From assembly GCA_031256975.1 (NCBI GenBank), contig JAIRPN010000013.1, forward strand, positions 62,001-126,000: a DNA stretch of 64,000 nt, given 5' to 3'. The notes under the pieces were generated by a model, which saw only the letters and a program-made list of their open reading frames with translations, made no database searches and was not told where the DNA came from. The stretch comes from Verrucomicrobiales bacterium (GTDB lineage: Bacteria; Verrucomicrobiota; Verrucomicrobiia; Methylacidiphilales; JAAUTS01). Below are positions 34,846 to 43,392 of this stretch, in pieces; position 1 is the first letter of the stretch, and each line of letters begins with the position of its first letter. The position numbers and the translations under genes are program-made.

Positions 34846-37398
34846 ATGGGCAAAGCGCTAATCATCGCGGAAAAACCGAGTGTCGCAGGCGATATCGCCA
34901 AGGTGCTCGGCAAGTTCAAGAAAGACAAGGACTTCTACGAGAATGACGACTATGTCATTTCCTCGGCCATAGGTCACTTGGTGGAGATTGGTGCCGGCGA
35001 TGCCGACCCGAAGCGCGGCAAATGGAATATCGACAATCTGCCGGTGGTGCCGGAGCATTTCGCGCTGAACCCGATTGAGCGCACCGAGGCGCGTTTCAAG
35101 CTGCTCAAGAAACTGGCCGCCCGCAAGGATGTCGACAGCCTGATCAACGCGTGCGACGCGGGCCGCGAGGGTGAACTGATTTTCCGTTATATTGTACAAT
35201 TGGCCAAAATCCAGAAGCCGGTGAAGCGGCTTTGGTTGCAATCGATGACCCCCGATTCGATCCGCCACGGCTTCAAGCATTTGCGCAGTGACGAGGAGAT
35301 GCAGCCCTTGGCTGCTGCTGCGCAGTGTCGTTCCGAGGCCGATTGGCTGATCGGCATCAACGGCACGCGCGCGTTGACTTCGTTTAACTCGAAGGGCGGT
35401 GGCTTCAACAAGACCACCGTCGGTCGCGTGCAGACCCCGACTTTGGCGATCCTGGTGAAACGCGAGGAAAAGATCCGCGAGTTCCAGCCGAAACCGTTTT
35501 GGGAAATCCACGCGTTGTTCGACGCGAAGGCGGGGGAATATCCGTCCCGCTGGTTCGACGAAAATTTCAAGAAATCCGAAGGCAGTGACGACGAGGCTAA
35601 TGACAAGCGATTGGAAAAAGCCGAGCGCATCTGGAGCAGGGAAAAAGCCGACTCCATCGTTAGCGCCTGCACCGGACAGCCCGGCATCGTCGAGGAAAAG
35701 AGCAAGCCTGCCACGCAGCTTTCGCCGCAATTGTTCGACCTGACTTCGCTGCAACGCGAGGCCAACAGCAAGTTTGGTTTTCCGGCGCGCATGACGTTGT
35801 CGATCGCGCAATCGCTGTACGAAAAACACAAGGCGCTGACTTATCCGCGTACTGACAGCCGTTACCTGCCTGAGGATTATCTCGGCACCGTACGCTCCAC
35901 GTTGGGCAAATTGCAGGGTTCGCCGTTAGCGCCCTTCGCCGCCAAGATCCTGGATAACGACTGGGTCAAACCCAACAAACGCATTTTCAACAATGCGAAG
36001 ATCTCCGACCACTTTGCGATTATCCCGACGCAGGAAACGCCGAATATTTCCAAGCTCAGTGAAACCGAGCAAAAGATTTACACCTTGGTGGCCAAGCGCT
36101 TCATGGCGATCTTTTATCCTGCCGCCGTTTTCGAGGTGACCACCCGCATCACCCGCGTCAACGAACATGCGTTCAAGACCGAAGGCAAAGTGCTCAAAGA
36201 GCCGGGTTGGTTGGCCATTTACGGTCGCGAAGAACAAACCAGCGACGCTAATGATGAGAACAGCCAGTCGTTACCGCCCGTGATTAACGGTGAAAAAGTT
36301 GACACCGAGTCCTTGGAAATCAAGGAAGACCTGACCCGTCCGCCCGCCCGCTTCTCGGAAGCGACCTTACTTTCCGCGATGGAAGGCGCAGGCAAGTTCG
36401 TTGAAGATGAAGAACTGCGTGAAGCGATGTCGGAAAAAGGTCTGGGTACACCTGCCACCCGTGCAGCTATTATCGAAGGTTTGATTACCGAGAAGTACAT
36501 CGAGCGTAACGGTCGTGAATTAAAACCCACCGTCAAGGCCTTCGACTTGCTCGAAACCCTCGACACGCTCAAGATTGACGCGCTGTCTTCACCGGAACTG
36601 ACGGGTGGCTGGGAATATAAGCTCAAGCAGATTGAACAGAAGAAGATGACCCGTCCCGAGTTCATGCAGGAAATTGAAGGCATGACCCGCGACACCATCG
36701 GGCGCATCCGCCGCAGCGGTGATCCTGCCGAGGTGGTGTTGCACGGCACTTCACTGGTCGACCCGTTCAGTGGTAAGAAGATGATCAAGACGCTGAAGAA
36801 TTTCCGCACCGAGGACAATTCCTTTGCCATCCCGAAAATCATTGCGGGCCGCGTGATGGACGAAACGGAAGTGAAGGAATTGTTGGAAAAGCGTGTGGTT
36901 GGTCCGCTGGATGATTTCAGAAATCGCATGGGCCGCAGCTTTAGCGCCTATGTGCGTCTTGCCGATAACAAGGAAGTGACTCTTGACTGGGGCGCCAATG
37001 ACGATGATGCCGAAGCGCCGGATTTCAGCGGTCAGGAGCCGCTTGGTATCTGCCCGGTCACCGGTCGCCGTGTGTTCGAAACGCCGAACGCCTACATCAC
37101 CGAACCCGCCGAGGGCAAGACCAAGAGTGAAAAGGAAGCCTTCCGCATGTCGCGCAAAATTCTGGAACAGGATATCGGCCGTGAGCAGGTGGTCAAATTG
37201 CTGAAAGATCGCAAGACCGACCTGTTTACCGGCTTTGTCAGCAAACGCACCCGCCGTCCGTTCAAGGCCTACTTGGTGTTGAAGGACGATGGCAAAACCA
37301 GCTTCGAATTCCCGCCGCGCGAGGCCAAGCCGAAAAAAGGCGCAACGAAGAAGACTGCGAAGAAAAAAACGGACGCTGAAGAAGCTGCGGCGGAGTAG
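34846..37398 (+). CDS. Type IA DNA topoisomerase (TopB/TopA-like)
   Basis: This 850-residue protein has a TOPRIM domain (LIIAEKPSVAGDIAKVLG, ACDAGREGELIFRY), then the topoisomerase IA core. The active-site Tyr lies in LTYPRTDSRYLPED near residue 330, with the flanking ISDHFAIIPT. A conserved EATLLSAMEGAGKFVEDEEL and GLGTPATRAAIIEGL region follows. The overall style (KRLWLQSMTPDSIRHGF) is nearer to topoisomerase III. The C-terminus has topoisomerase C-terminal repeats (GICPVTGRRVFETPNAY) without four-Cys zinc fingers, and ends in a Lys/Ala-rich tail. It relaxes negative supercoils or decatenates DNA. It is the likely partner of dprA in one transcript. Confidence 0.93.
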   Translation: MGKALIIAEKPSVAGDIAKVLGKFKKDKDFYENDDYVISSAIGHLVEIGAGDADPKRGKWNIDNLPVVPEHFALNPIERTEARFKLLKKLAARKDVDSLINACDAGREGELIFRYIVQLAKIQKPVKRLWLQSMTPDSIRHGFKHLRSDEEMQPLAAAAQCRSEADWLIGINGTRALTSFNSKGGGFNKTTVGRVQTPTLAILVKREEKIREFQPKPFWEIHALFDAKAGEYPSRWFDENFKKSEGSDDEANDKRLEKAERIWSREKADSIVSACTGQPGIVEEKSKPATQLSPQLFDLTSLQREANSKFGFPARMTLSIAQSLYEKHKALTYPRTDSRYLPEDYLGTVRSTLGKLQGSPLAPFAAKILDNDWVKPNKRIFNNAKISDHFAIIPTQETPNISKLSETEQKIYTLVAKRFMAIFYPAAVFEVTTRITRVNEHAFKTEGKVLKEPGWLAIYGREEQTSDANDENSQSLPPVINGEKVDTESLEIKEDLTRPPARFSEATLLSAMEGAGKFVEDEELREAMSEKGLGTPATRAAIIEGLITEKYIERNGRELKPTVKAFDLLETLDTLKIDALSSPELTGGWEYKLKQIEQKKMTRPEFMQEIEGMTRDTIGRIRRSGDPAEVVLHGTSLVDPFSGKKMIKTLKNFRTEDNSFAIPKIIAGRVMDETEVKELLEKRVVGPLDDFRNRMGRSFSAYVRLADNKEVTLDWGANDDDAEAPDFSGQEPLGICPVTGRRVFETPNAYITEPAEGKTKSEKEAFRMSRKILEQDIGREQVVKLLKDRKTDLFTGFVSKRTRRPFKAYLVLKDDGKTSFEFPPREAKPKKGATKKTAKKKTDAEEAAAE

Positions 37399-37432
37399 CA
37401 CGGACATTCCTGTCTGTGTCATCCTGAGCTGA

Positions 37433-38857
37433 TCAAGGATTCACTTGTACATCCTGCACAAATTCGTTCTGTTTGATGTCACTGGCTTGCAGGAGGTTTC
37501 CGCCGACCAGGGCATGTTCAAACCGAACTCCATGAATGGCGTGTTCGGCATCGAAACCCACCAAGTCCGCGTAGGGGCTGGTCCGGCTTGGGAGTGGGGA
37601 CAGGATGTTGCTGAAAGTGACGTTATCGATATGGCCGCGTTCCGCGTCCTTGGTCCAGATTGCCTTGCCGATCCAGAGTGACATCAAGCGCTGGGTCTCC
37701 TCACTGCGGATATTGTCAAAGCGGATGTCTTTGACAGGGGCGGAATCACAGTGATAAACGCGCAATAACCATTCGCGGCCCTTGTCATGGATGACTTCAC
37801 AATCGGAGAAAGTCACATTTTCCACCGGCATGCGCAATTCCGCGCCGAGACTTAGCGCGTGGGCGAACTCATTCCACAGGATGCAATTTTTTACCGTGAT
37901 GTCCTTGGCCGGACCGCCTTGCGGATCATAGGATTTGATCACCACCAAGTCATCGAATGTGCGCAGGAAACAATCGCTAACCGTGACATTGCAACTGTTG
38001 CAGATATCGATACCGTCCGAATTGCTGCGCCAGCCGATGATCTTGAGATTGCGGATATCGACATTAGCGGACTTGCGAATCGGAAAATTCCAAGTTGGCG
38101 AATCCCGCAGGATCACGCCCTCGACTTTGATATTAGTGCCTTCCGCAACAATCGGATGACCACCGCCGGGATGCGGTCGTTTGCTGCCGTCAATGATGCC
38201 GCGACCGCGCAGGGTGATGTTCGTACCACTGAGCCAGAACATCGGCCCGGTTGATTTTCCGGTCTCCAACGGCGAGGCGTACAGCACGGCACCACCGGCA
38301 ATGTAAACAGTTTGTCCTGAAGTCACCTTGACTTGGTTGATTTCATGGATGCCGGGGCCGAAATAAATGACTTTCGGATCATCAGCCTTGGGCAGGTTTG
38401 TTTCTGGCGGGTTGACGAACAAATGCAGGGAGTTGACCCAGTCGTCATTCACTTCCAGCGTCAATTGGGCTGCTTTGCTGACGCTAAAGCTCAGCTTGTT
38501 ACCGGAAATTTTCGGAACAAGGCCGCTACTGGCCGGCAGAATTTTGGCGCTTTGGATGGCTTGGGGGCAACTTACTGTGATTTCAGCACTTCCGCGCAGA
38601 TCAAAACTGGTGAACGAAGTTTTGCTGGTGACTCCGGCCGGATCAATCATGTCGCGGACCTTGACCCGTTCCTCGGGAGAAAGAGATACCACGGTGGCCA
38701 GATAAACCGGAGAATTTTTCCCGTCGACGCTAACGGTGAAATTGGGCGACAGGGGCTCGCCTGCAGGTGCCGGATAAGTCTGCACTGCAGCCGTGGTTGG
38801 GTTGGAATAAATGAAGTAACAAATGAATCCGGCTAACACGAGCGAAGCAGTTTTCAT
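37433..38857 (-). CDS. Secreted right-handed beta-helix glycoside hydrolase (GH28-like)
   Basis: I start at the ATG at 38855-38857 (MKTASLVLAGFICYFIY), which gives a signal peptide. The 474-residue protein has an N-terminal beta-sandwich-like stretch (about 30-150). A parallel beta-helix follows with repeated turns such as LRGRGIIDGSKRPH, RNLKIIGWRSNSDGIDIC and RTFDDLVVIKSYD. The SDGIDI and FDDLVVIKS segments resemble the catalytic NxD and DD regions of GH28 polygalacturonases; GH49-type dextranases are an alternative. It probably attacks pectin-like polymers outside the cell. It ends near a weak hairpin and converges on the topoisomerase gene. A GH10 xylanase lies directly upstream on the same strand. 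Confidence 0.78.
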   Translation of the reverse strand: MKTASLVLAGFICYFIYSNPTTAAVQTYPAPAGEPLSPNFTVSVDGKNSPVYLATVVSLSPEERVKVRDMIDPAGVTSKTSFTSFDLRGSAEITVSCPQAIQSAKILPASSGLVPKISGNKLSFSVSKAAQLTLEVNDDWVNSLHLFVNPPETNLPKADDPKVIYFGPGIHEINQVKVTSGQTVYIAGGAVLYASPLETGKSTGPMFWLSGTNITLRGRGIIDGSKRPHPGGGHPIVAEGTNIKVEGVILRDSPTWNFPIRKSANVDIRNLKIIGWRSNSDGIDICNSCNVTVSDCFLRTFDDLVVIKSYDPQGGPAKDITVKNCILWNEFAHALSLGAELRMPVENVTFSDCEVIHDKGREWLLRVYHCDSAPVKDIRFDNIRSEETQRLMSLWIGKAIWTKDAERGHIDNVTFSNILSPLPSRTSPYADLVGFDAEHAIHGVRFEHALVGGNLLQASDIKQNEFVQDVQVNP

Positions 38858-38919
38858 AGGAGAGATGCCTGCAACATAGTCAGGACAATGCAGCCCGTCA
38901 ACCGGCAATGGTTGACTTG

Positions 38920-40710
38920 TTAGAAAACCACCGACAGTTTGGCGCCTTCCTTGGTCAGGGTTAACGGCATGGTTTTGCTACTGCCGTGACTGGTGACGGT
39001 GACCTGGTAATCGCCGAGAAATCCGCGGGTGCCGGCTGTGCCGTCGGCTTTGGTCGTTAGCGTCTCGCTGGTATGCCATTCCTTGAGCACCAGGTCGTTC
39101 CAGGCCTGTCCGTTGGGCTTGAGACTCCAGTCCTTGCGGTATAAGGCGCCCTGCGGTTTCCAGTGCGCGCCTTCCCAGAATCCCCACATTAATAAGGACT
39201 CGACCGCGGGATGGCTGAACACGGCGGTCATGAAATCGCGGGTGTAACGAGCCTGCATCCCCTCGTCGCTGGTGTTCAAGTCGAACTCGGTGATTTCAAT
39301 CCGGAGTCCCAGTGCGGCCCAACGGTCGAGTTCCTTCAGCAATTGTTCCGGCCCGGTGAATTGGTTGTCGAAGTGGGCCTGGATGCCGAGGCCGCCGATC
39401 GGTGCCCCCTGTGCCTTCAATTCGCGCAGGGTTTGTTCAAAGGCGTCCTTGTGAGGGGTGTTTTCGCCGCGCTGCATGAAACCGGCGTAATCGTTGAGAA
39501 ACAATACCGGTTGCGGATCGGTTTCGTGCGTCAGTTGGAACCAGCGGGCCATGCTGCCGGGTGGCAGGAGATCGAGAATGTCGTGATTAGCGTAGGGTTC
39601 ATTGACCACGTCCCAGTCGCTGATTTGTCCTTTGGTGGCGCCGACGATATCCCGGATGTGATCCTCGATCTGCTGTTCCAGCTTGTCCGGGTTTTTCTGG
39701 TAATCGGTGAGACGGCGCGGGGTGAATTGCCAGGACGGCCAGACCAGGTTGTGACCGCGGACCTGGATGTTTTGCGCGCGCAGCCATTGCAGGGCGGCGA
39801 GGGTGGCCGCCCGGTGCTGGCCCTTGTCTTTCCGTTCCCATTGTTCCCATTTCAGGTCGTTTTCAAACACCACCTTGCTGTAGCTGTCCCTGACAATCTC
39901 ACGGTAGCGCTCGCTGTTGGCGTCATTGCCGTTGATGAACTGGGCGACCACGCAGGAACCGAAGCCGAAGGCGTGGCGGATCTGTTCGATCTTGACAGTG
40001 GCGTTGTTGAGCGGTTTGCCGGAGGAGTCGCTAACCGTCACGTCAAGGTTGGCCTTGCGGTAACGGTCAATGCGTTCCGCCGCCGCCTTGCGCCACGCTG
40101 CATTGGCTTCCATGCCGGGGTAGGTGATGGAAATGCGGGGAAGGTCGGCAGGCTTGACTGTCTGGCCGTAATTCAGAATTTGCACAGCGCCAAGCTGGAC
40201 GGTTTGCGGCGCATAACCGAAACGCAGGCAGATTTGCGTTCCGTCGTTAGCGTAGTCACGGTCGGCGACAAAGGCCCAGGCAAATTGCTGCCAATTGCGG
40301 CTGGCGGAAAAATCGGCGATTTGCAATTTGTCGTATGGCGCGGAGGCTTGTTCGATGCTGAGCTGGGAAAAGGCCTCCTGGGATTCCGCGGACGTCTCCG
40401 TGGCACGCATCCACAGTGACACCCATAACACGTCGCCCTTGTGGACGGGGGAATGAATTTTTTGACACAACTGGAAATCCCAGGGGTTTTCCGGTCGCTT
40501 GTTGGTGCGGATTTCAACTGCCTGTCCAAAGGACTGTCCGCTAACCATGATATTTTTCCTGTCGCCGAATTTCGGCACATTGGTCAGAAAGAAAGTTTGC
40601 TGGGCATCCGGTGGCAGTAATTCTGTGCCTCCGGGAGGAGGGGTAAAACCGGGTTCTGCCATTAGCGTTGCGCCGGTGAGCAGCAAGAGCAATAGAATGG
40701 TTCGAATCAT
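38920..40710 (-). CDS. Secreted GH10 endo-1,4-beta-xylanase with an N-terminal carbohydrate-binding-like domain
   Basis: The start is the ATG at 40708-40710, giving a signal peptide (MIRTILLLLLLTGATLMA). Residues about 30-170 form a beta-rich CBM4/9-like domain. The GH10 barrel follows (about 220-540) with acid/base Glu371 in VVNEPYAN, nucleophile Glu475 in IEITEFDLN, and the typical WEQWERKDKG, RGHNLVWPSWQF and LLMWGFWEGAHW segments. It hydrolyses internal xylan bonds. A short beta-rich C-terminal stretch follows the barrel. With the GH28-like gene downstream and the tannase/feruloyl-esterase-like gene nearby, the region suggests use of plant cell-wall material. Confidence 0.94.
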   Translation of the reverse strand: MIRTILLLLLLTGATLMAEPGFTPPPGGTELLPPDAQQTFFLTNVPKFGDRKNIMVSGQSFGQAVEIRTNKRPENPWDFQLCQKIHSPVHKGDVLWVSLWMRATETSAESQEAFSQLSIEQASAPYDKLQIADFSASRNWQQFAWAFVADRDYANDGTQICLRFGYAPQTVQLGAVQILNYGQTVKPADLPRISITYPGMEANAAWRKAAAERIDRYRKANLDVTVSDSSGKPLNNATVKIEQIRHAFGFGSCVVAQFINGNDANSERYREIVRDSYSKVVFENDLKWEQWERKDKGQHRAATLAALQWLRAQNIQVRGHNLVWPSWQFTPRRLTDYQKNPDKLEQQIEDHIRDIVGATKGQISDWDVVNEPYANHDILDLLPPGSMARWFQLTHETDPQPVLFLNDYAGFMQRGENTPHKDAFEQTLRELKAQGAPIGGLGIQAHFDNQFTGPEQLLKELDRWAALGLRIEITEFDLNTSDEGMQARYTRDFMTAVFSHPAVESLLMWGFWEGAHWKPQGALYRKDWSLKPNGQAWNDLVLKEWHTSETLTTKADGTAGTRGFLGDYQVTVTSHGSSKTMPLTLTKEGAKLSVVF

Positions 40711-40808
40711 CAGGTTAATGCAAGCAGGAGGCCCTGTTTTTGACAATGGACTTATCGGGGATAATGCCTGTTCCTTTACTTTTTTTTGCGGCGCCGTAAT
40801 TTAGCCCT

Positions 40809-41777
40809 ATGCACGACGAGGAAACGGAACATCAGGGCCCGCAGTATTTGCCTCCCGGGGAATGGGTTTCGTCGTTTTTGCAGCACCTGGAGACCAGCAA
40901 GGGCTATTCGGGCAAGACGCTGCGGAATTATGAGCAAACTTTGCGTGAGGTGAGTTTGTCGTTGGCGGGGAAACGCTGGCAGGGTTTGTCGCTGGCGGAT
41001 TACCGGAATTATTTGTACCGGCTCTCGGTGCAACAGCAATTGAGCCCGGCCTCGGTGCGGTTGCGTTTTTCGGCGCTGCGTTCGTTTTACAAGTTTCTGA
41101 TGCGGGTCGGGCATGTGCAGGAAAACCCGTTGCGCGAATTGAAATTGCCGTCGAAGAAGAAACGCCTGCCGGTATTCCTGAGCGAGGAACAGGCGTTGAA
41201 ACTGCTGGCGGCGCCGCTGGAACTGATGCTGGCGGAACAGAAAAAAACAAAACGCGGGGCGGGACGGGTTTTGCTGGAGTGGCAGTTCCTGCGCGACACG
41301 GCGATCCTGGAAGTATTTTACAGCAGCGGGATGCGTGTCAGCGAGTTGGTCGGCCTGCAATTGCGCGATGTGAATTTCCGCGAAAAATTCGCCCGGGTGG
41401 TCGGCAAGGGCAGGAAGGAGCGCATGGTGATCCTCGGTGACCCGGCGCTAACGGCGATCCGGACTTACCGTGAAAAATTGCCGGAGAAGCTGGTGTTGCG
41501 CGAGGCCTTGTTTGTCGGGCCGCACGGCGATCCGCTAACGACGAGAGCGGTGCAGATTTTGTTCAAGCGTTATTTATTGCAGGCCGGACTGGATGCGAAG
41601 ATTTCACCGCACAAGCTGCGGCACAGTTTCGCCACGCATTTGCTCGACCATGGCGCGGATTTGCGCGGGGTGCAGGAATTGCTCGGGCACGCCAACCTGT
41701 CGACCACGCAGGTGTACACGCAGATCACGGCGGAGCGGTTGAAAAAGAGCTATCGCCAGGCGCATCCGCGGGCTTGA
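40809..41777 (+). CDS. xerC: Tyrosine recombinase XerC/XerD
   Basis: This 322-residue recombinase has an N-terminal SAM-like core-binding domain (residues about 15-110) and a catalytic domain with the full set Arg176, Lys200, His268, Arg271, His294 and Tyr303 (GMRVSELV, GKGRKER, HKLRHSFATH, LGHANLSTTQVYT). It resolves chromosome dimers at dif. Length and conservation favour a housekeeping Xer protein rather than an integron or phage integrase. XerC versus XerD cannot be told by eye. No dif-like site was identified in the window. Confidence 0.92.
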   Translation: MHDEETEHQGPQYLPPGEWVSSFLQHLETSKGYSGKTLRNYEQTLREVSLSLAGKRWQGLSLADYRNYLYRLSVQQQLSPASVRLRFSALRSFYKFLMRVGHVQENPLRELKLPSKKKRLPVFLSEEQALKLLAAPLELMLAEQKKTKRGAGRVLLEWQFLRDTAILEVFYSSGMRVSELVGLQLRDVNFREKFARVVGKGRKERMVILGDPALTAIRTYREKLPEKLVLREALFVGPHGDPLTTRAVQILFKRYLLQAGLDAKISPHKLRHSFATHLLDHGADLRGVQELLGHANLSTTQVYTQITAERLKKSYRQAHPRA

Positions 41778-41799
41778 TTATTGCAAATGGGTTGTCAGG

Positions 41800-43299
41800 A
41801 TGGCAAAGTACATGGGAATACAAAACGTGTTATTTTCAATGTTTTTCGGCATGATTCCTTTTTCCAGTTCAGCGTCAGTTACCCCGGGATATTTGGACGC
41901 GGTAAAATCAAGCGCGATCCTCGACGGGAAATTGTTATCGGTCGAGCATGTGACGGATCCGGATTTTCCCGATGCCGAAAAAACCATTGCCAATGTGCCG
42001 CCGCGTATGGCCGCCAAAGTCCTGTTGCAACCGGCCATTGGGTCAAATATTCAAGTCGAGATTTGGCTGCCCGACACTGGCGCCTGGAACGGCAGGTTCG
42101 TCGGGCTGGGCAACGGCGGAGCGGCGGGTTCGATTCACCCCACGGGCTTTATCGGCTGGCTCAGGCAGGGATACGCGGTGGCGAGCACCGATATGGGGAC
42201 CGCGCCGAATGACAACTCCGGGGTCGGCAATCCGGAGGTTTGGAAAGACTTCGGTTTCCGCGCCACCCATCTGATGACGGCAACCGCCAAGCAACTGATC
42301 CGGGCCTATTATGGCAAAGAACCGGAATATTCGTACTTTGTCGGCGGCTCCACCGGCGGGCAACAGGCGCTGCAGGAGGCCCAGCGTTACCCGGAGGACT
42401 ATGACGGAATCATCGCCAATATTCCGGCTCACTGCCGGACGCCGTTGCATGCTTATTTCCTCTGGAATTACCAAATTGTCCACCGGTGTCCTTTCACCCC
42501 GGAACAGGACCGGAACATCATGGCTGCCGGGATTGAATATATGGCGTCCCGCGAGATTCCCCAGCTGTCCGGCAAGGCGATCTCCGATCCCCGTTGCAAT
42601 GAGGCGGATATCGAGGAGGTGATCCGGCTGGCCATGAAAAAAGACCCGTCGTTGACCCAAACGCATGCCGATGCGTTGAGGAAGATTTTCAATGGCCCGG
42701 TCAATTCCGCGGGAGAGCGCATTTTCGACGGAGTGCCTTTCGGCAGTTCACTGCTTGCCGCCACCGGGAATCTTTATCTGTTCCGCTGGGCATTCGGGGC
42801 TGGCAAAGATTTGGACACAGTCAATTTTGACTCAGACATGGATACCTACACCCGAACACTCGGGCCTTATCTGAACGCGGAAAATCCGGATCTTTCGGCA
42901 TTTGAAAAACGGGGCGGGAAACTAATCATGATCTCCGGCAGTGCGGATTCGGTCGTCCCATATCATGCCACGCTGGATTATTACGAACGTTGCAGCAAGC
43001 AAGTCGGAACTCTGGAACGGCTCGAAAAATTCTTTGTCTTTTACATTGTCCCCGGAATGGAGCATGGCATCAACGGCATCCCGGATCCTTTCCCGTTGCT
43101 GGTGAATTGGAGAGAGCATGGCGTGCCGCCCGGGGTGATCCGTCTGCACCGGCAGTATGCCGAAGAAACGGTTGATATTCCGCTTTACCCGTATCCGGGG
43201 AAAACCGGTTACAAAACCGGCATCGGCTTTTTCCCGGAACAAGGGGCGAGAGGAGTTCTTCCCGTGGCCGGGCGTTTCCTGCCGGCGGCCTGTGAATAA
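41800..43299 (+). CDS. Tannase/feruloyl esterase family protein lacking the CS-D-HC cysteines
   Basis: This 499-residue alpha/beta hydrolase matches the tannase/feruloyl esterase family (PF07519). An N-terminal hydrophobic segment (LFSMFFGMIPFSSSASV) looks like a signal peptide. The catalytic residues are likely Ser184 in VGGSTGGQQA, Asp383 in SGSADSVVPY and His422 in PGMEHG. In the family the Ser and His are each next to a cysteine (CS...HC), which form a disulfide. Here both cysteines are glycine (Gly183, Gly423). It presumably cleaves phenolic esters from plant polymers. No copy of the CGCTAAYG motif lies in this gene, unlike most neighbours, which could indicate recent acquisition. Confidence 0.85.
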   Translation: MAKYMGIQNVLFSMFFGMIPFSSSASVTPGYLDAVKSSAILDGKLLSVEHVTDPDFPDAEKTIANVPPRMAAKVLLQPAIGSNIQVEIWLPDTGAWNGRFVGLGNGGAAGSIHPTGFIGWLRQGYAVASTDMGTAPNDNSGVGNPEVWKDFGFRATHLMTATAKQLIRAYYGKEPEYSYFVGGSTGGQQALQEAQRYPEDYDGIIANIPAHCRTPLHAYFLWNYQIVHRCPFTPEQDRNIMAAGIEYMASREIPQLSGKAISDPRCNEADIEEVIRLAMKKDPSLTQTHADALRKIFNGPVNSAGERIFDGVPFGSSLLAATGNLYLFRWAFGAGKDLDTVNFDSDMDTYTRTLGPYLNAENPDLSAFEKRGGKLIMISGSADSVVPYHATLDYYERCSKQVGTLERLEKFFVFYIVPGMEHGINGIPDPFPLLVNWREHGVPPGVIRLHRQYAEETVDIPLYPYPGKTGYKTGIGFFPEQGARGVLPVAGRFLPAACE

Positions 43300-43392
43300 T
43301 CACGCATTGCGCGTCACGTCAAATGATGGTCGAGCTTTTTGGAATTTGTAATTTTCCCGGGATTTGTCCATTGTGATCAAGGATTTTTCCCT

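Noticed and set aside
39211-40419. A 402-codon rightward frame across the GH10 gene
   Set aside because: It is antisense to the xylanase, which has clear catalytic motifs and a signal peptide.
40809-41777. XerC/D-like gene as an integrase of a mobile element or integron
   Set aside because: No attachment site, flanking repeat, cargo gene or second recombinase is seen, and length and conservation fit a housekeeping Xer protein.
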